Position numbers and translations under genes: made by a program. Under the pieces are notes generated by a model. The model made no database searches. It worked only from the letters and a program-made list of their open reading frames with translations, and was not told where the DNA came from. Below are positions 25,545-33,946 of a stretch of 64,000 nucleotides of DNA, in pieces. Position 1 is the first letter of the stretch, and every line of letters starts with the position of its first letter. This stretch comes from Flavobacteriaceae bacterium UBA7302 (lineage in GTDB: Bacteria; Bacteroidota; Bacteroidia; Flavobacteriales; Flavobacteriaceae), in the NCBI GenBank assembly GCA_002471825.1, contig DKQS01000005.1, positions 1 through 64,000 on the forward strand, in the 5' to 3' direction.

Positions 25545-26180
25545 TTGACACCATTTGCAATTCGAAAACTGATTGTTCTTCTTTGTTTTTTCTGCCTATT
25601 GGGCTGCAAGAACCATCAGGGAATTCAAACAGGTGATCTTATTTTTGTAGACGACACCTCTAGTGATCTCACAAAGGCCATCAACGACGTGACCAAAAAA
25701 AGCGGTCATGCAAACTATACGCATGTTGGTGTTTGTGAAGTCTTAGATGGTGTCGTTTATATTTACCATGCTTCCACTCAAAAAAACGTCGTTAAAGAGC
25801 CTTTTGATAGCTTCAAGGCAGACCGAAAGAACAGTACCCTCGATGTATTTCGGATCCAAGGATTGAATACCGACCGTAAAGAAAATGCTATTCGTAAGGC
25901 CAAAAAGTTCTTGGGCATGCCCTATGACTATGGGTATATTTATGGAGATTCTGCCATTTACTGTTCAGAATTGGTCTATGAAATGTTCAAGACCGATAGT
26001 ATCTTCAAATTGAATCCGATGACCTTTAAGAATCCCAAAACGGGGGAATTCCACCCCAATTGGGTAAGTCACTATGAAAAACTTGGGATTCCCATACCCG
26101 AAGGAGAACCCGGATGCAACCCCAACGACATGTCTAGAAACAAGAGATTAAAATTTATCAGTACCTTAGAGATCAATTGA
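25545..26180 (+). CDS. YiiX/YebB-like permuted NlpC/P60 cysteine hydrolase lipoprotein
   Basis: A 211-residue protein that uses a TTG start at 25545; there is no ATG before the lipoprotein signal (FFCLLGC, Cys21). The circularly permuted papain-like core is present: GDLIFVDD at 30-37, His60 in YTHVGVCE and Cys140 in AIYCSELVYEMF, which is the catalytic order of the YiiX family. It probably cleaves an amide or ester bond in the periplasm, possibly in the cell wall or in lipids. The preceding lipoprotein gene ends 10 bases upstream, so they are likely co-transcribed. Confidence 0.85.
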   Translation: MTPFAIRKLIVLLCFFCLLGCKNHQGIQTGDLIFVDDTSSDLTKAINDVTKKSGHANYTHVGVCEVLDGVVYIYHASTQKNVVKEPFDSFKADRKNSTLDVFRIQGLNTDRKENAIRKAKKFLGMPYDYGYIYGDSAIYCSELVYEMFKTDSIFKLNPMTFKNPKTGEFHPNWVSHYEKLGIPIPEGEPGCNPNDMSRNKRLKFISTLEIN

Positions 26181-26193
26181 TTTTTAATTTAGG

Positions 26194-26670
26194 ATGATCA
26201 TGATCAAAGGACTCTATGAAACTCATTTACCCGTTGAAGATCTGGAGAGATCGGTTCGCTTTTATCAGGAGGTACTGCAATTGAAACTTTGTCGCTTTGA
26301 AGAAGAGCGTCGTTAGGCTTTCTTCTGGATTGGTGAAGACAAACAAGCCATGCTAGGCCTTTGGGAAACGCCCAAAGATGAAATCAGCTTAAGGCATTTT
26401 GCCTTTGAATGTGATCCAGAATGGATCATCAACGAATCCATTGATTTCCTAAAATCTCATAACCTCAACTACTGGAATTTCCTACAAGAAGATAACGATC
26501 AACCTATGGTATTTTGTTGGATGTCTGCGGTTTCGATTTATTTCACAGATCCCGACGGACATTATTTGGAATTCATCGGCCTCCTCCCTGGCGACGTTCA
26601 CCCAAGTTCTGAAAAACGCGTGGTGAGCTACAAAGACTGGTTAGCGATGAAAGAAAAAGGAGAAGTTTAA
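26194..26670 (+). pseudogene. VOC family (glyoxalase) gene with an in-frame TAG at 26314
   Basis: One uninterrupted frame from the ATG at 26194 reads KGLYETHLPVEDLERSVRFY, then EEERR, then TAG at 26314-26316, and goes on in the same frame AFFWIGEDKQAMLGLWETP to FTDPDGHYLEFIGLLPGD. The two parts together are a complete 158-residue glyoxalase-fold protein with both conserved ends (His in ETHLPV, Glu in YLEFIG). The codon before the break (CGT CGT) and after it (GCT TTC) fit the family, so a single substitution has made the stop. A sequencing error cannot be excluded. Translation restart at the ATG at 26350 would yield only the second half. Confidence 0.85.
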
Positions 26671-26679
26671 ATCCTTTTC

Positions 26680-28335
26680 CTAGGCACTCCAGAATATCGC
26701 ATACAATACCACCAATACCAACATTACGGCAAAAGCTCCAATATTGAACAAAGGACTGGTTTCAAACATTTGTTTGGTAATCGGTATTCCTTTAGCGTCG
26801 TCTTTTCCTTTGTGTTGATACAAGCTAGCCACGATAATTACGAGCATGGTTAACAACAGCGAATATCCCATTTGGTCCATGAATGGAACGTCTACAAAGA
26901 AACTACTGGTTGACCATCCCTTTGGTGCTACCTTGAAGTACATCGCAATTGGAATGGAACTCAAGGCTCCAATAATGGCCGCTTTGTTGGTTGTCTTCTT
27001 CCAAAACAATCCTAATAAAAAGACTGCTAAAATACCCGGACTTACAATTCCCGTATACTCTTGAATGAATTGAAAAGCCTGATCGATTCCTCCCAATAAG
27101 GGTGCCATGATACAAGCAATGATTAAGGCAACTCCTGCCGAAATTCTTCCTACAGAAACCGTGGTTTTATCATCTGCATTCTTGTTGAAATACTGCTTGT
27201 AAATATCCATGGTAAAAATGGTAGATGTCGAATTCAACATGGAAGCCAACGATGACACCACTGCTGCTGCCAGAGCCGCAAAAGCAACACCTTTCAATCC
27301 GACTGGAAGGAATTGTAACAACCACGGATAAGCCTTATCTGCTTGCTGTAGGGATGGCAAATTATTTTGACCTGCTTCACCCAAACTTCCTAAAATACTA
27401 GGATCATTTACCATCACATAGGCAGCAATCCCGGGAATCACAACGATTAATGGAATGATCAATTTCAAAAAGGCGGCAAACAAAATCCCTTTTTGGGACT
27501 CTTTTAAAGATTTGGCAGCCAAAGTTCTCTGGATAATGTATTGATTGAATCCCCAATAATACAAGTTAGCAACCCACATACCTCCTACTAACACACCAAT
27601 CCCCGGCAAGTTTTTATACTCCGGATTCGATTCGTCCAAAATCATGGCAAAGCGCTCGGGCACTTCATTATAAATAACTTTAAATCCCTCTAAAACTCCT
27701 TCTCCGCCTGATACCGTATTCAAGGCCAAGTACGTAGTTACCAATCCGCCTAAAACCAAAAACACCACCTGAATCACATCGGTCCAGGCCACTGCTGAAA
27801 GTCCGCCATACAAAGAGTACGCAGCCGCAAACAAAGCCAAACCAATTACTCCGTAGATCATTGGAACACCCATAATGGTTTCCAAAGCCAAGGATCCCAA
27901 ATACAATACAGAAGCCAAATTGACGAACACATAAAGGGCAATCCAGAATACGGCCAGAATGGTCTTCAAATTGGTTGAAAATCGTTTTTCTACAAACTCA
28001 GGAATGGTATACAGACCCTTTTCGATAAAAATGGGTAAAAAGAACTTACCAACGATTAATAAGGTCAATGCTGCCATCCATTCGTAAGAAGCGATTGCCA
28101 AGCCCGAAGCAAAACCAGAACCTGACATTCCGATGAATTGCTCTGCTGAAATGTTGGCGGCAATCAATGAAGCACCAATGGCCCACCAAGGCAAGGATTT
28201 ACTTGCCAAAAAGTAATCTTCGGCATTTTTTTGATGACCCTTTTTATCTCTTGAAACCCATAATCCGACCCCCAATATTAGAATCGCATAGGTAATAAAG
28301 ATCAGGTAATCAAGTAATTCAAAATTTGACGACAT
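26680..28335 (-). CDS. Sodium/sugar symporter (SSS family, SGLT-like)
   Basis: A 551-residue inner-membrane protein with about 14 helices. It has the SSS family marks GGLSAVAWTDVIQVVFL and ASLIAANISAEQFIGMSG, very like the vSGLT galactose transporter (the ISAEQFIG segment lines the sugar site). It is the last gene of the gal operon, 13 bases after galT, and so most probably brings in galactose or a related hexose with Na+. A sodium-driven carrier suits a marine organism. Confidence 0.92.
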   Translation of the reverse strand: MSSNFELLDYLIFITYAILILGVGLWVSRDKKGHQKNAEDYFLASKSLPWWAIGASLIAANISAEQFIGMSGSGFASGLAIASYEWMAALTLLIVGKFFLPIFIEKGLYTIPEFVEKRFSTNLKTILAVFWIALYVFVNLASVLYLGSLALETIMGVPMIYGVIGLALFAAAYSLYGGLSAVAWTDVIQVVFLVLGGLVTTYLALNTVSGGEGVLEGFKVIYNEVPERFAMILDESNPEYKNLPGIGVLVGGMWVANLYYWGFNQYIIQRTLAAKSLKESQKGILFAAFLKLIIPLIVVIPGIAAYVMVNDPSILGSLGEAGQNNLPSLQQADKAYPWLLQFLPVGLKGVAFAALAAAVVSSLASMLNSTSTIFTMDIYKQYFNKNADDKTTVSVGRISAGVALIIACIMAPLLGGIDQAFQFIQEYTGIVSPGILAVFLLGLFWKKTTNKAAIIGALSSIPIAMYFKVAPKGWSTSSFFVDVPFMDQMGYSLLLTMLVIIVASLYQHKGKDDAKGIPITKQMFETSPLFNIGAFAVMLVLVVLYAIFWSA

Positions 28336-28348
28336 AGTTCGTAGTAGT

Positions 28349-29374
28349 TTAGTTGTTGATTAAATTTCTTAGTGTGGTTGCAGCTTTCTCTGCTGTAATA
28401 TCTCGTTGTGGTGTTCCAAACATTTCATAGCCCACCATAAACTTTTTGACGGTTGCGCTTCGTAATAGCGGCGGATAAAAACTCATGTGCCAATGCCAGT
28501 GCTCGTTAGACTGCCCATTCGTTGGCGATTGATGAATTCCACTTGAATATGGAAAGGAAGTATTGAAAATCTTGTCGTAGGCCTTGGTAATCACTGAAAT
28601 GGCTTTAGCAAAATCAAGACTTTGTTTCTCGTTCATTTGTAAAATGTTTGGTTGATGCATTTTAGGAACAATCATGGTTTCAAAAGGCCAAATAGCCCAA
28701 AAAGGAACCAAGATTACAAAAGTATCATTCTCAAAGAGCATCCGATTTCTCGATTGCAATTCCTGATTCACATAGTCCGAAAGTAAGCTTTTTTGCTTGG
28801 AATCAAAATAGTCTCTTTGGGTTCGGTCTTTTTTCAACACTTCATTGGGTAAGGTCGACTGGCTCCAAATTTGTCCGTGCGGATGCGGATTTGAACATCC
28901 CATCACCGCTCCTTTGTTCTCAAAAATCTGCACGTAATTAATGTCCTCCATTGCTCCTAAGCTGGCATACTCTTGTTGCCAAGTGCAAACCACCTTATGG
29001 ATATCATCTACCTCCATATCGGCCAAACTTTTGGAGTGATCCGGACTAAAACAAATCACTTTACAAATTCCTGATTCACTGGTGGCTCGCAGCAGACCTT
29101 CCTCCACATCAAAATTGGGCGAATCACCTTGAAGTGCTGCAAAGTCGTTCTGAAAAACAAAAACATCTTCATAATCGGGATTCACTGATCCATTGGCCCT
29201 AGTATTTCCCGGACATAGATAACAATTAGGGTCATAGGAGTCGCGCCGATCATTATTCACTTCTTCATTTTGACCTTGCCAAGGTCTTTTGGCTCGATGT
29301 GGTGAAACCAAAACCCATTCTCCTGTGAGAATGTTCAATCGTTTGTGTGAATATTCCTGCAAATTGTCTTCCAT
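28349..29374 (-). CDS. galT: Galactose-1-phosphate uridylyltransferase
   Basis: A 341-residue enzyme that exchanges UMP between UDP-glucose and galactose-1-phosphate. The active-site triad is intact: His164-Pro-His166 in NPHPHGQIW, where His166 is the nucleophile, and Cys51/Cys54 (CYLC) belong to the zinc site. The C-terminal SNEHWHWHMSFYPP is also diagnostic. It is two bases after galK and 13 bases before the symporter gene. The length is normal for the family. Confidence 0.96.
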   Translation of the reverse strand: MEDNLQEYSHKRLNILTGEWVLVSPHRAKRPWQGQNEEVNNDRRDSYDPNCYLCPGNTRANGSVNPDYEDVFVFQNDFAALQGDSPNFDVEEGLLRATSESGICKVICFSPDHSKSLADMEVDDIHKVVCTWQQEYASLGAMEDINYVQIFENKGAVMGCSNPHPHGQIWSQSTLPNEVLKKDRTQRDYFDSKQKSLLSDYVNQELQSRNRMLFENDTFVILVPFWAIWPFETMIVPKMHQPNILQMNEKQSLDFAKAISVITKAYDKIFNTSFPYSSGIHQSPTNGQSNEHWHWHMSFYPPLLRSATVKKFMVGYEMFGTPQRDITAEKAATTLRNLINN

Positions 29375-29376
29375 AC

Positions 29377-30534
29377 CTATACTTCAATAAGTCGTGTTCC
29401 TTTTTCCAATCGTACCCGATAAACCGAACAATCGTAATCAAACTCCTTTTTAAATTTTTTCTGTATTTCTTTTGAGAACGAATCGATGGCGTCCTTGTGG
29501 ATGATATTGATGGTGCAACCACCAAATCCGCCACCCATCATCCGAGCGCCTAAAATCTTATTATTGCCTTTGGTTTGATTCACTAGAAAATCGAGCTCTT
29601 TACAGCTCACTTGATACTTGGTACTTAGACCTTCGTGAGAATCATAAATGAGCTGTCCAAGAGCCTTTAAATCGTCGTTTTCAATAGCTTCTGAAAAACG
29701 TAACACCCGATGGTTTTCTTCCACAACATAAGATACTTTCTCGAAGTCGGTCGGACTCATTTGTTCTTTATGGCTTGTTAACATTTCCAAACTCGCATCT
29801 CGCAATGCTTTGATATGCAAATCTTTACAAACCTTCTCGCAAACAGCACGTCGATCATTGTAAGCGCTCTCTGATAGTTCATGTTTGACATTAGAATTAA
29901 TCAAGAGCAACTGATAGTCCCTGAAATCAATGGAAAAAGTTTTGCTTTTTAACGTCCGACAATCCAATAACAAAGCGCTATTCTCTTCACCAAACATACT
30001 GGCATATTGATCCATAATTCCGCATTTAACTCCCGCAAAATTGTGCTCGGCCAACTGAGAAATTCGAATCATTTGTGTCTTAGTCAATCCGAAATGAAAC
30101 AATTCGTTTAGTGCAAATACCAAGCTGTTTTCTAAAGCTGCTGATGACGACATTCCAGCTCCATTAGGAATATCCCCAGAAAAAGCACATTGATACGCCG
30201 GAACTTGGATTCCTAGTTTTTGAATTTCCGCGGTAATCCCGATGATGTAGTTTCGCCAGCCTCCATCGGCAAGGGGTTGCAAGTTTTTCATCTCAAAATC
30301 ATAGCTTTCATTCAGATCGAGAGCTATTGCTGTGGATGAAGCTCTTGTTGTTTTTGAAACTGCCATGACAATACCTTTGTCAACCGCCGCTGGAAAAACA
30401 AAACCCTCGTTATAATCGGTATGTTCGCCAATCAAATTGATACGGCCAGGAGCGAAAACCATAATTGGTTTTGCATTAAAGTTTTCCTCAAACTTGTGTT
30501 TTACTTGAGTCACCAACTTAGAATTCATTGGCAA
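29377..30534 (-). CDS. galK: Galactokinase
   Basis: A 385-residue GHMP kinase that phosphorylates galactose at C1 with ATP. It has the galactokinase signature PGRINLIGEHTDY (residues 29-41), the ATP loop GAGMSSSAAL (125-134), the catalytic Asp175 in CGIMDQYAS and the C-terminal GARMMGGGFGG. The start overlaps the end of galM by 17 bases, and galT follows after two bases, so the three are translated from one message. Confidence 0.97.
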   Translation of the reverse strand: MPMNSKLVTQVKHKFEENFNAKPIMVFAPGRINLIGEHTDYNEGFVFPAAVDKGIVMAVSKTTRASSTAIALDLNESYDFEMKNLQPLADGGWRNYIIGITAEIQKLGIQVPAYQCAFSGDIPNGAGMSSSAALENSLVFALNELFHFGLTKTQMIRISQLAEHNFAGVKCGIMDQYASMFGEENSALLLDCRTLKSKTFSIDFRDYQLLLINSNVKHELSESAYNDRRAVCEKVCKDLHIKALRDASLEMLTSHKEQMSPTDFEKVSYVVEENHRVLRFSEAIENDDLKALGQLIYDSHEGLSTKYQVSCKELDFLVNQTKGNNKILGARMMGGGFGGCTINIIHKDAIDSFSKEIQKKFKKEFDYDCSVYRVRLEKGTRLIEV

Positions 30535-31423
30535 AAGTTTTGATGTTCATTGTCCATTGAATTTCATAAGCTTCTTGGGGTTGAAGAACTTGTAAACCGA
30601 TACCATTATTGAGACTATTGGAAAGGCCTACCATGGGTTCAATGGCAATGATGGGTGAATTTGGCGGTGTATAGATTTGAAGGAAATTCTCTTTTGCCGA
30701 AGAACGGAAATCAATGGAATATTGAGGAGTTTCAAAGCTGGCCTTATTGCCTTTTAGAATAAAACAATCGTCGAAAGATTGATTTTCGAGTAAGATTTTT
30801 TTCGGAATCTCACGATCTACAATTTCTTTGGTGATTAACTTCTCATCAAACAAAACTGTTTGATCACTGTCAAATGACAAAGCGTTTTTGGCTCTGTCGG
30901 GCATGTAAAAATAAGGATGCCATCCGATGGTGAATGGAAATCTTGTCTCACTAATGTTTTGAACACGCATCTCTAGAGACATTCCGTCTTTTGAAAATGT
31001 ATAGTTGACGAACAATTCATAATCATGCGGAAATCCCTTAGGCTTGTTGGTCTCTAAGTAACGTAATTGTACTTTGATTTCAGAGTTGCTTTGATCTACA
31101 TCCACCAGTTCAAAGGTTTTATTGTAAACCAATCCGTGCAAGGCATTGATGCCTTCAGGATCGTTTCGATCCAATTGATGGGATTCGCCTTCAAAGGTAT
31201 ACTCCCCATTTTCAGTACGACTTACAAAGGGAAATAACAACGACGAGGCATAGGATTTTGAATAGGGAAAATCATCCATTTCTTTGATGATGTCAACTTT
31301 ATTCAATGCATAGGATTGCAATCGACCTCCCTCGGATAAATTGATTAAGACATACAATTCGTCTGATTTGTTGATTTCTACCAATGTCTGATCTTCTTTT
31401 TTGAACTTATGAACTAAATACAT
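30518..31423 (-). CDS. galM: Aldose 1-epimerase (galactose mutarotase type)
   Basis: A 301-residue beta-sandwich protein. The catalytic pair is present: His96 (NALHGLVY), His169 (IGWHPYF) and the Glu in IAIEPMVG. It converts beta-D-galactose to the alpha anomer needed by galactokinase. Its start codon shares one base with the stop codon of the upstream regulator gene (ATGTAA on the minus strand), and its end overlaps galK by 17 bases. It belongs to the Leloir operon here; a galE gene is not in the window. Confidence 0.9.
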   Translation of the reverse strand: MYLVHKFKKEDQTLVEINKSDELYVLINLSEGGRLQSYALNKVDIIKEMDDFPYSKSYASSLLFPFVSRTENGEYTFEGESHQLDRNDPEGINALHGLVYNKTFELVDVDQSNSEIKVQLRYLETNKPKGFPHDYELFVNYTFSKDGMSLEMRVQNISETRFPFTIGWHPYFYMPDRAKNALSFDSDQTVLFDEKLITKEIVDREIPKKILLENQSFDDCFILKGNKASFETPQYSIDFRSSAKENFLQIYTPPNSPIIAIEPMVGLSNSLNNGIGLQVLQPQEAYEIQWTMNIKTFANEF

Positions 31424-32415
31424 TACAGAGAGTTTCGTTTATAAATCGTGAACTTATTTTTGAGTTGTTTTTTTGAGCCGGATTGAATCATTTGGACCAA
31501 CTCTGTACCCATCTCATAAAAGTCGGTCGACATGGTTGTGATTCCGTTTTCAATGACTTCTTTCAATGGCGTTTCGTTATAGGATACCATTCCGATTTCC
31601 TTACCCAATTGCCAACCTCTGGCTCTTGATTTTTTTATCAATTCGATCAAATCTTGGTCTTCAAAAACCAAGTATGCCTCATGCAACTCAAGTACTTGAT
31701 CGTCCAAAGAAGTGTGAACCTCATACTCAAAACCAAATTCCTCGCAAAACTTGGAAAAACCGTCTTTCAATGAGGATGGTTGTTTTTGGGAGGCAATCAA
31801 ATGCAATCGCTGGTAATTTTCTAAGGAATCTTTTAAGGAAGAAAGCCCGCGGTAAATGTCGTTCTCAAAGTCCTGATAAATAGCAGCATACTTCGTCAAA
31901 TTTTGATGGATCTGATCCAAGACATATACTTTGTCTTCTGGTAAGGATTGGATACTCAAGTGGGTGTTTTCAAGATTGCCAGGCATGATGACATAATGAT
32001 GGTACAATCCGACACTGTCTTGAATGAGTTTGTGGAAAACCGTCGGATTAAAATGATGGAAAAAGACCTCCACTTGAATTTTGTCGGCAAGGTGTTCAAT
32101 GATGGCATTGTAAAGCACTTCCTTAAAGGGATTCAACTCATCGAACAATAAAAAAAGCTTCTGCGTTGGTTGAATGTCATGCGACAACACGTAATAACCT
32201 TTCCCCACAACAGATTGAATAACACCTCTGTTTTTCAATTCATTGAAAGCCATTAGCACGGTATCGCGCGAAAGACCCTGTTCTTCTTTAATTTGATTTA
32301 AAGAAGGTAGTTTATCGCCAACCAATAAAGCTTTGCTCGCAATCTGATCCTCGATATAAGCTACGATCTGCTTGTATTTCGGCTGACTGGATTCCTTAAT
32401 CTTAAGCGCTTTCAT
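31423..32415 (-). CDS. GntR-type regulator with a LacI-like sugar-binding domain
   Basis: A 330-residue protein with a GntR winged helix at residues 13-80 (KYKQIVAYIEDQIASKAL, RDTVLMAFNELKNRGVI) and a C-terminal periplasmic-binding-protein-like domain (QKLFLLFDELNPFKEVLYNA, GMVSYNETPLKEVIENGITT, VQMIQSG) of the LacI/AraR type. It most probably senses galactose or an intermediate and represses or activates the operon that it heads. The only usable start is the ATG at 32415, just after a strong promoter -7 box, so the message should be leaderless or nearly so. A direct repeat ACTGGTAGGT next to the promoter is the likely binding site. Confidence 0.9.
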   Translation of the reverse strand: MKALKIKESSQPKYKQIVAYIEDQIASKALLVGDKLPSLNQIKEEQGLSRDTVLMAFNELKNRGVIQSVVGKGYYVLSHDIQPTQKLFLLFDELNPFKEVLYNAIIEHLADKIQVEVFFHHFNPTVFHKLIQDSVGLYHHYVIMPGNLENTHLSIQSLPEDKVYVLDQIHQNLTKYAAIYQDFENDIYRGLSSLKDSLENYQRLHLIASQKQPSSLKDGFSKFCEEFGFEYEVHTSLDDQVLELHEAYLVFEDQDLIELIKKSRARGWQLGKEIGMVSYNETPLKEVIENGITTMSTDFYEMGTELVQMIQSGSKKQLKNKFTIYKRNSL

Positions 32416-32419
32416 TATA

Positions 32420-32450
32420 CAAACCTATGAATTTCTCAAGAGAAAAACAA
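32420..32450 (-). promoter_or_regulatory. Promoter of the gal operon
   Basis: On the minus strand, TTG (32450-32448) and TAGGTTTG (32427-32420) are 20 bases apart. TAGGTTTG is a perfect TAnnTTTG. The last base of the box is only five bases before the A of the start codon, so the transcript should begin at or within a few bases of the ATG. Confidence 0.8.
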
Positions 32451-32469
32451 CTGGTAGGTACTGGTAGGT
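32450..32469. promoter_or_regulatory. Tandem 10-bp direct repeat, likely operator
   Basis: ACTGGTAGGT occurs twice without gap (32450-32459 and 32460-32469), touching the -33 element of the gal promoter. Perfect tandem repeats of this size at such a place are typical of activator or repressor sites; the neighbouring GntR/PBP protein is the natural candidate. Confidence 0.6.
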
Positions 32470-32588
32470 TTTTTATATTTTTTATTCCATTTAGAAGATA
32501 AGCTTCATATACGAAGTTTTGTTAGCCTTTAAAATTCTGAAAAACAGTTTCAAAAATCTTATTTTAGTGACTTGAGAAAATAAATCAA

Positions 32589-33221
32589 ATGGGAATATTC
32601 AAAAAGCTGAAAAAGGCCATTTCTAAAAATGACAATTACCTAGATCGTGATTTTTATTTCGAAAACATTTTAAATAATTACAAGCATTTAGATGCTTATT
32701 TCAGCCTGTTAAGGTTAGAGAATAAAAATAAAATTACTACTACGGTACCAATAGCCTATTTCTCAAATTACGATCTTCATAATTCGAAAGAATATTTTAT
32801 AAAAAAGTATGGAAAACCTGATCATACGGCTATTAATCATTTTGAAATTGGGAAAATTAAAATCTTATTTTATCGCACCCACTTAAGTAATCAAAAAGTC
32901 AAACTAGAACTACATTTTCTCAATAAACGACTAATCATGGTATCTTATACTTTTTCACATCTCGATCATAACAGCGAAAAACAGCACCCATTAGATGTTT
33001 TGCAACAAAAATATTTGGTTGAAAAAGAAATCACCCCAAGCGACCACTACATCGAGGATCCAAATAAGGCAAAAATTGTCATTATGGATAGCGTAGAGTT
33101 TAAAGTCTATTACCTTCATAACACTTTGCAAGAGTTAATGAACTCGAAATTGAAAAAAGGAATCATCTCGACGAATTACCCAGATATTTCAGATGAAAAA
33201 AATTTATTTGAAGAACTTTAA
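32589..33221 (+). CDS. Hypothetical cytoplasmic protein
   Basis: A 210-residue protein (start MGIFKKLKKAISKNDNYL) with no signal peptide. It has alternating strands and helices (KVKLELHFLNKRLIMVSYTF) and charged surfaces. No family was recognised. It is divergent from the gal operon with about 170 bases between the starts, and is followed by the duplicated 86-bp repeat region. The codon pattern looks genuine. Confidence 0.55.
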   Translation: MGIFKKLKKAISKNDNYLDRDFYFENILNNYKHLDAYFSLLRLENKNKITTTVPIAYFSNYDLHNSKEYFIKKYGKPDHTAINHFEIGKIKILFYRTHLSNQKVKLELHFLNKRLIMVSYTFSHLDHNSEKQHPLDVLQQKYLVEKEITPSDHYIEDPNKAKIVIMDSVEFKVYYLHNTLQELMNSKLKKGIISTNYPDISDEKNLFEEL

Positions 33222-33236
33222 TGAGGTTTAAAAAAA

Positions 33237-33425
33237 CAGGATTGCATATCCTTTGTGCTCCATTTTGAGCAATACGCCTGACTATGCCTATCGGCATGAC
33301 GGCTTTTCTGTTCTTACAAAACTCGAAAGGAGAATAAAGCAGGATTATATATCCTTAACGTAACATTTTGAACATTACGCCTGAGCATGCCTCTCGGCAT
33401 GACGGCTTTTCTGTTTTTACAAAAC
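33237..33425. repeat. Tandem pair of an 86-bp element with internal hairpins
   Basis: Copy 1 is 33237-33322 and copy 2 is 33340-33425. They are equal in length and differ at about 14 positions. Each starts CAGGATT and ends with CGGCTTTTCTGTTnTTACAA, and each has a hairpin (ATGCC-TATC-GGCAT in copy 1, GCATGCC-TCTC-GGCATG in copy 2) with outer GCC/GGC pairs, followed by a T-rich run. They may work as terminators for the gene at 32589, but the strong conservation of the whole unit, including non-hairpin bases, suggests a dispersed intergenic repeat family. Confidence 0.7.
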
Positions 33426-33461
33426 CTAAGGCGAGCTTTGGTTTTGAAAAACAGAAAAGCC
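33404..33461. repeat. 22-bp inverted repeat with one bulged base
   Basis: GGCTTTTCTGTTTTT at 33404-33418 is followed, after one extra A, by CAAAACC; this is complementary to GGTTTTG and AAAAACAGAAAAGCC at 33440-33461. The loop is 13 bases (33427-33439). The left arm is the end of copy 2 of the 86-bp element, so the right arm is an inverted partial third copy. It forms a strong hairpin on either strand between the gene at 32589 and the tRNA operon. Confidence 0.75.
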
Positions 33462-33484
33462 TGACAATTTTCATTGTCAGGCTT
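33457..33484 (-). terminator. Terminator of the tRNA operon
   Basis: A perfect 12-bp stem, AAGCCTGACAAT with ATTGTCAGGCTT, and a 4-base loop. On the minus strand it is followed by TTTTCTGTTTTT. Confidence 0.85.
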
Positions 33485-33493
33485 ATGTATCTG

Positions 33494-33567
33494 TGATCGC
33501 GACAGGATTCGAACCTGTGACCGTCTGCTTAGAAGGCAGATGCTCTATCCAGCTGAGCTACGCGACC
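33494..33567 (-). tRNA. tRNA-Arg (anticodon TCT)
   Basis: A 74-base cloverleaf on the minus strand. The acceptor GGTCGCG pairs with CGCGATC; the D arm is GCTCAGCTGGATAGAGC; the anticodon loop is CTTCTAA, giving TCT (reads AGA/AGG); the T arm holds GGTTCGAATCC. CCA is not encoded. It is the last of three tRNAs in one operon and is followed by a strong terminator. Confidence 0.95.
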
Positions 33568-33625
33568 GGACCAAGTGTTTACACACTTTAAATTATGTAA
33601 TGACTTGAAGGTCATTTTGAACTTG

Positions 33626-33700
33626 TCGGGGTGGCAGGATTCGAACCTGCGACCTCCGCGTCCCAAACGCGGCGCGATAACCGGGCTACGCTACACCCCG
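33626..33700 (-). tRNA. tRNA-Pro (anticodon TGG)
   Basis: A 75-base cloverleaf. The acceptor CGGGGTG pairs with CACCCCG; the anticodon loop TTTGGGA gives TGG, which can read all proline codons if the U34 is modified; the T arm is CAGGTTCGAATCCTG. CCA is not encoded. It lies between tRNA-Ser and tRNA-Arg. Confidence 0.95.
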
Positions 33701-33777
33701 GAGTGAGTCTATAAAAAATTTCTTTCGATCTCTTTTGCGAAAAACCAGCCGGTCAGTTGGCTTTTCTCAACTCATTC

Positions 33778-33863
33778 TGGCGGAGAGACAGGGACTCGAA
33801 CCCTGGCGACCTAAACGGTCGACAGATTAGCAATCTGCTGCATTACCACTCTGCCACCTCTCC
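33778..33863 (-). tRNA. tRNA-Ser (anticodon GCT)
   Basis: An 86-base class II tRNA. The acceptor GGAGAGG pairs with TCTCTCC; the anticodon loop TTGCTAA gives GCT (AGC/AGU codons); a long variable arm CGACCGTTTAGGTCG follows; the T arm is CAGGGTTCGAGTCCCTG. The 3' CCA is encoded (33778-33780), unlike in the two other tRNAs of the cluster. It is the first tRNA of the operon. Confidence 0.95.
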
Positions 33864-33946
33864 ATTTTACACCAATAAACTGCAAAATTTATTAGCGAGT
33901 GCAAATGTAATATTACAATTACAATTTACCAAGATAAATAGTTAAA

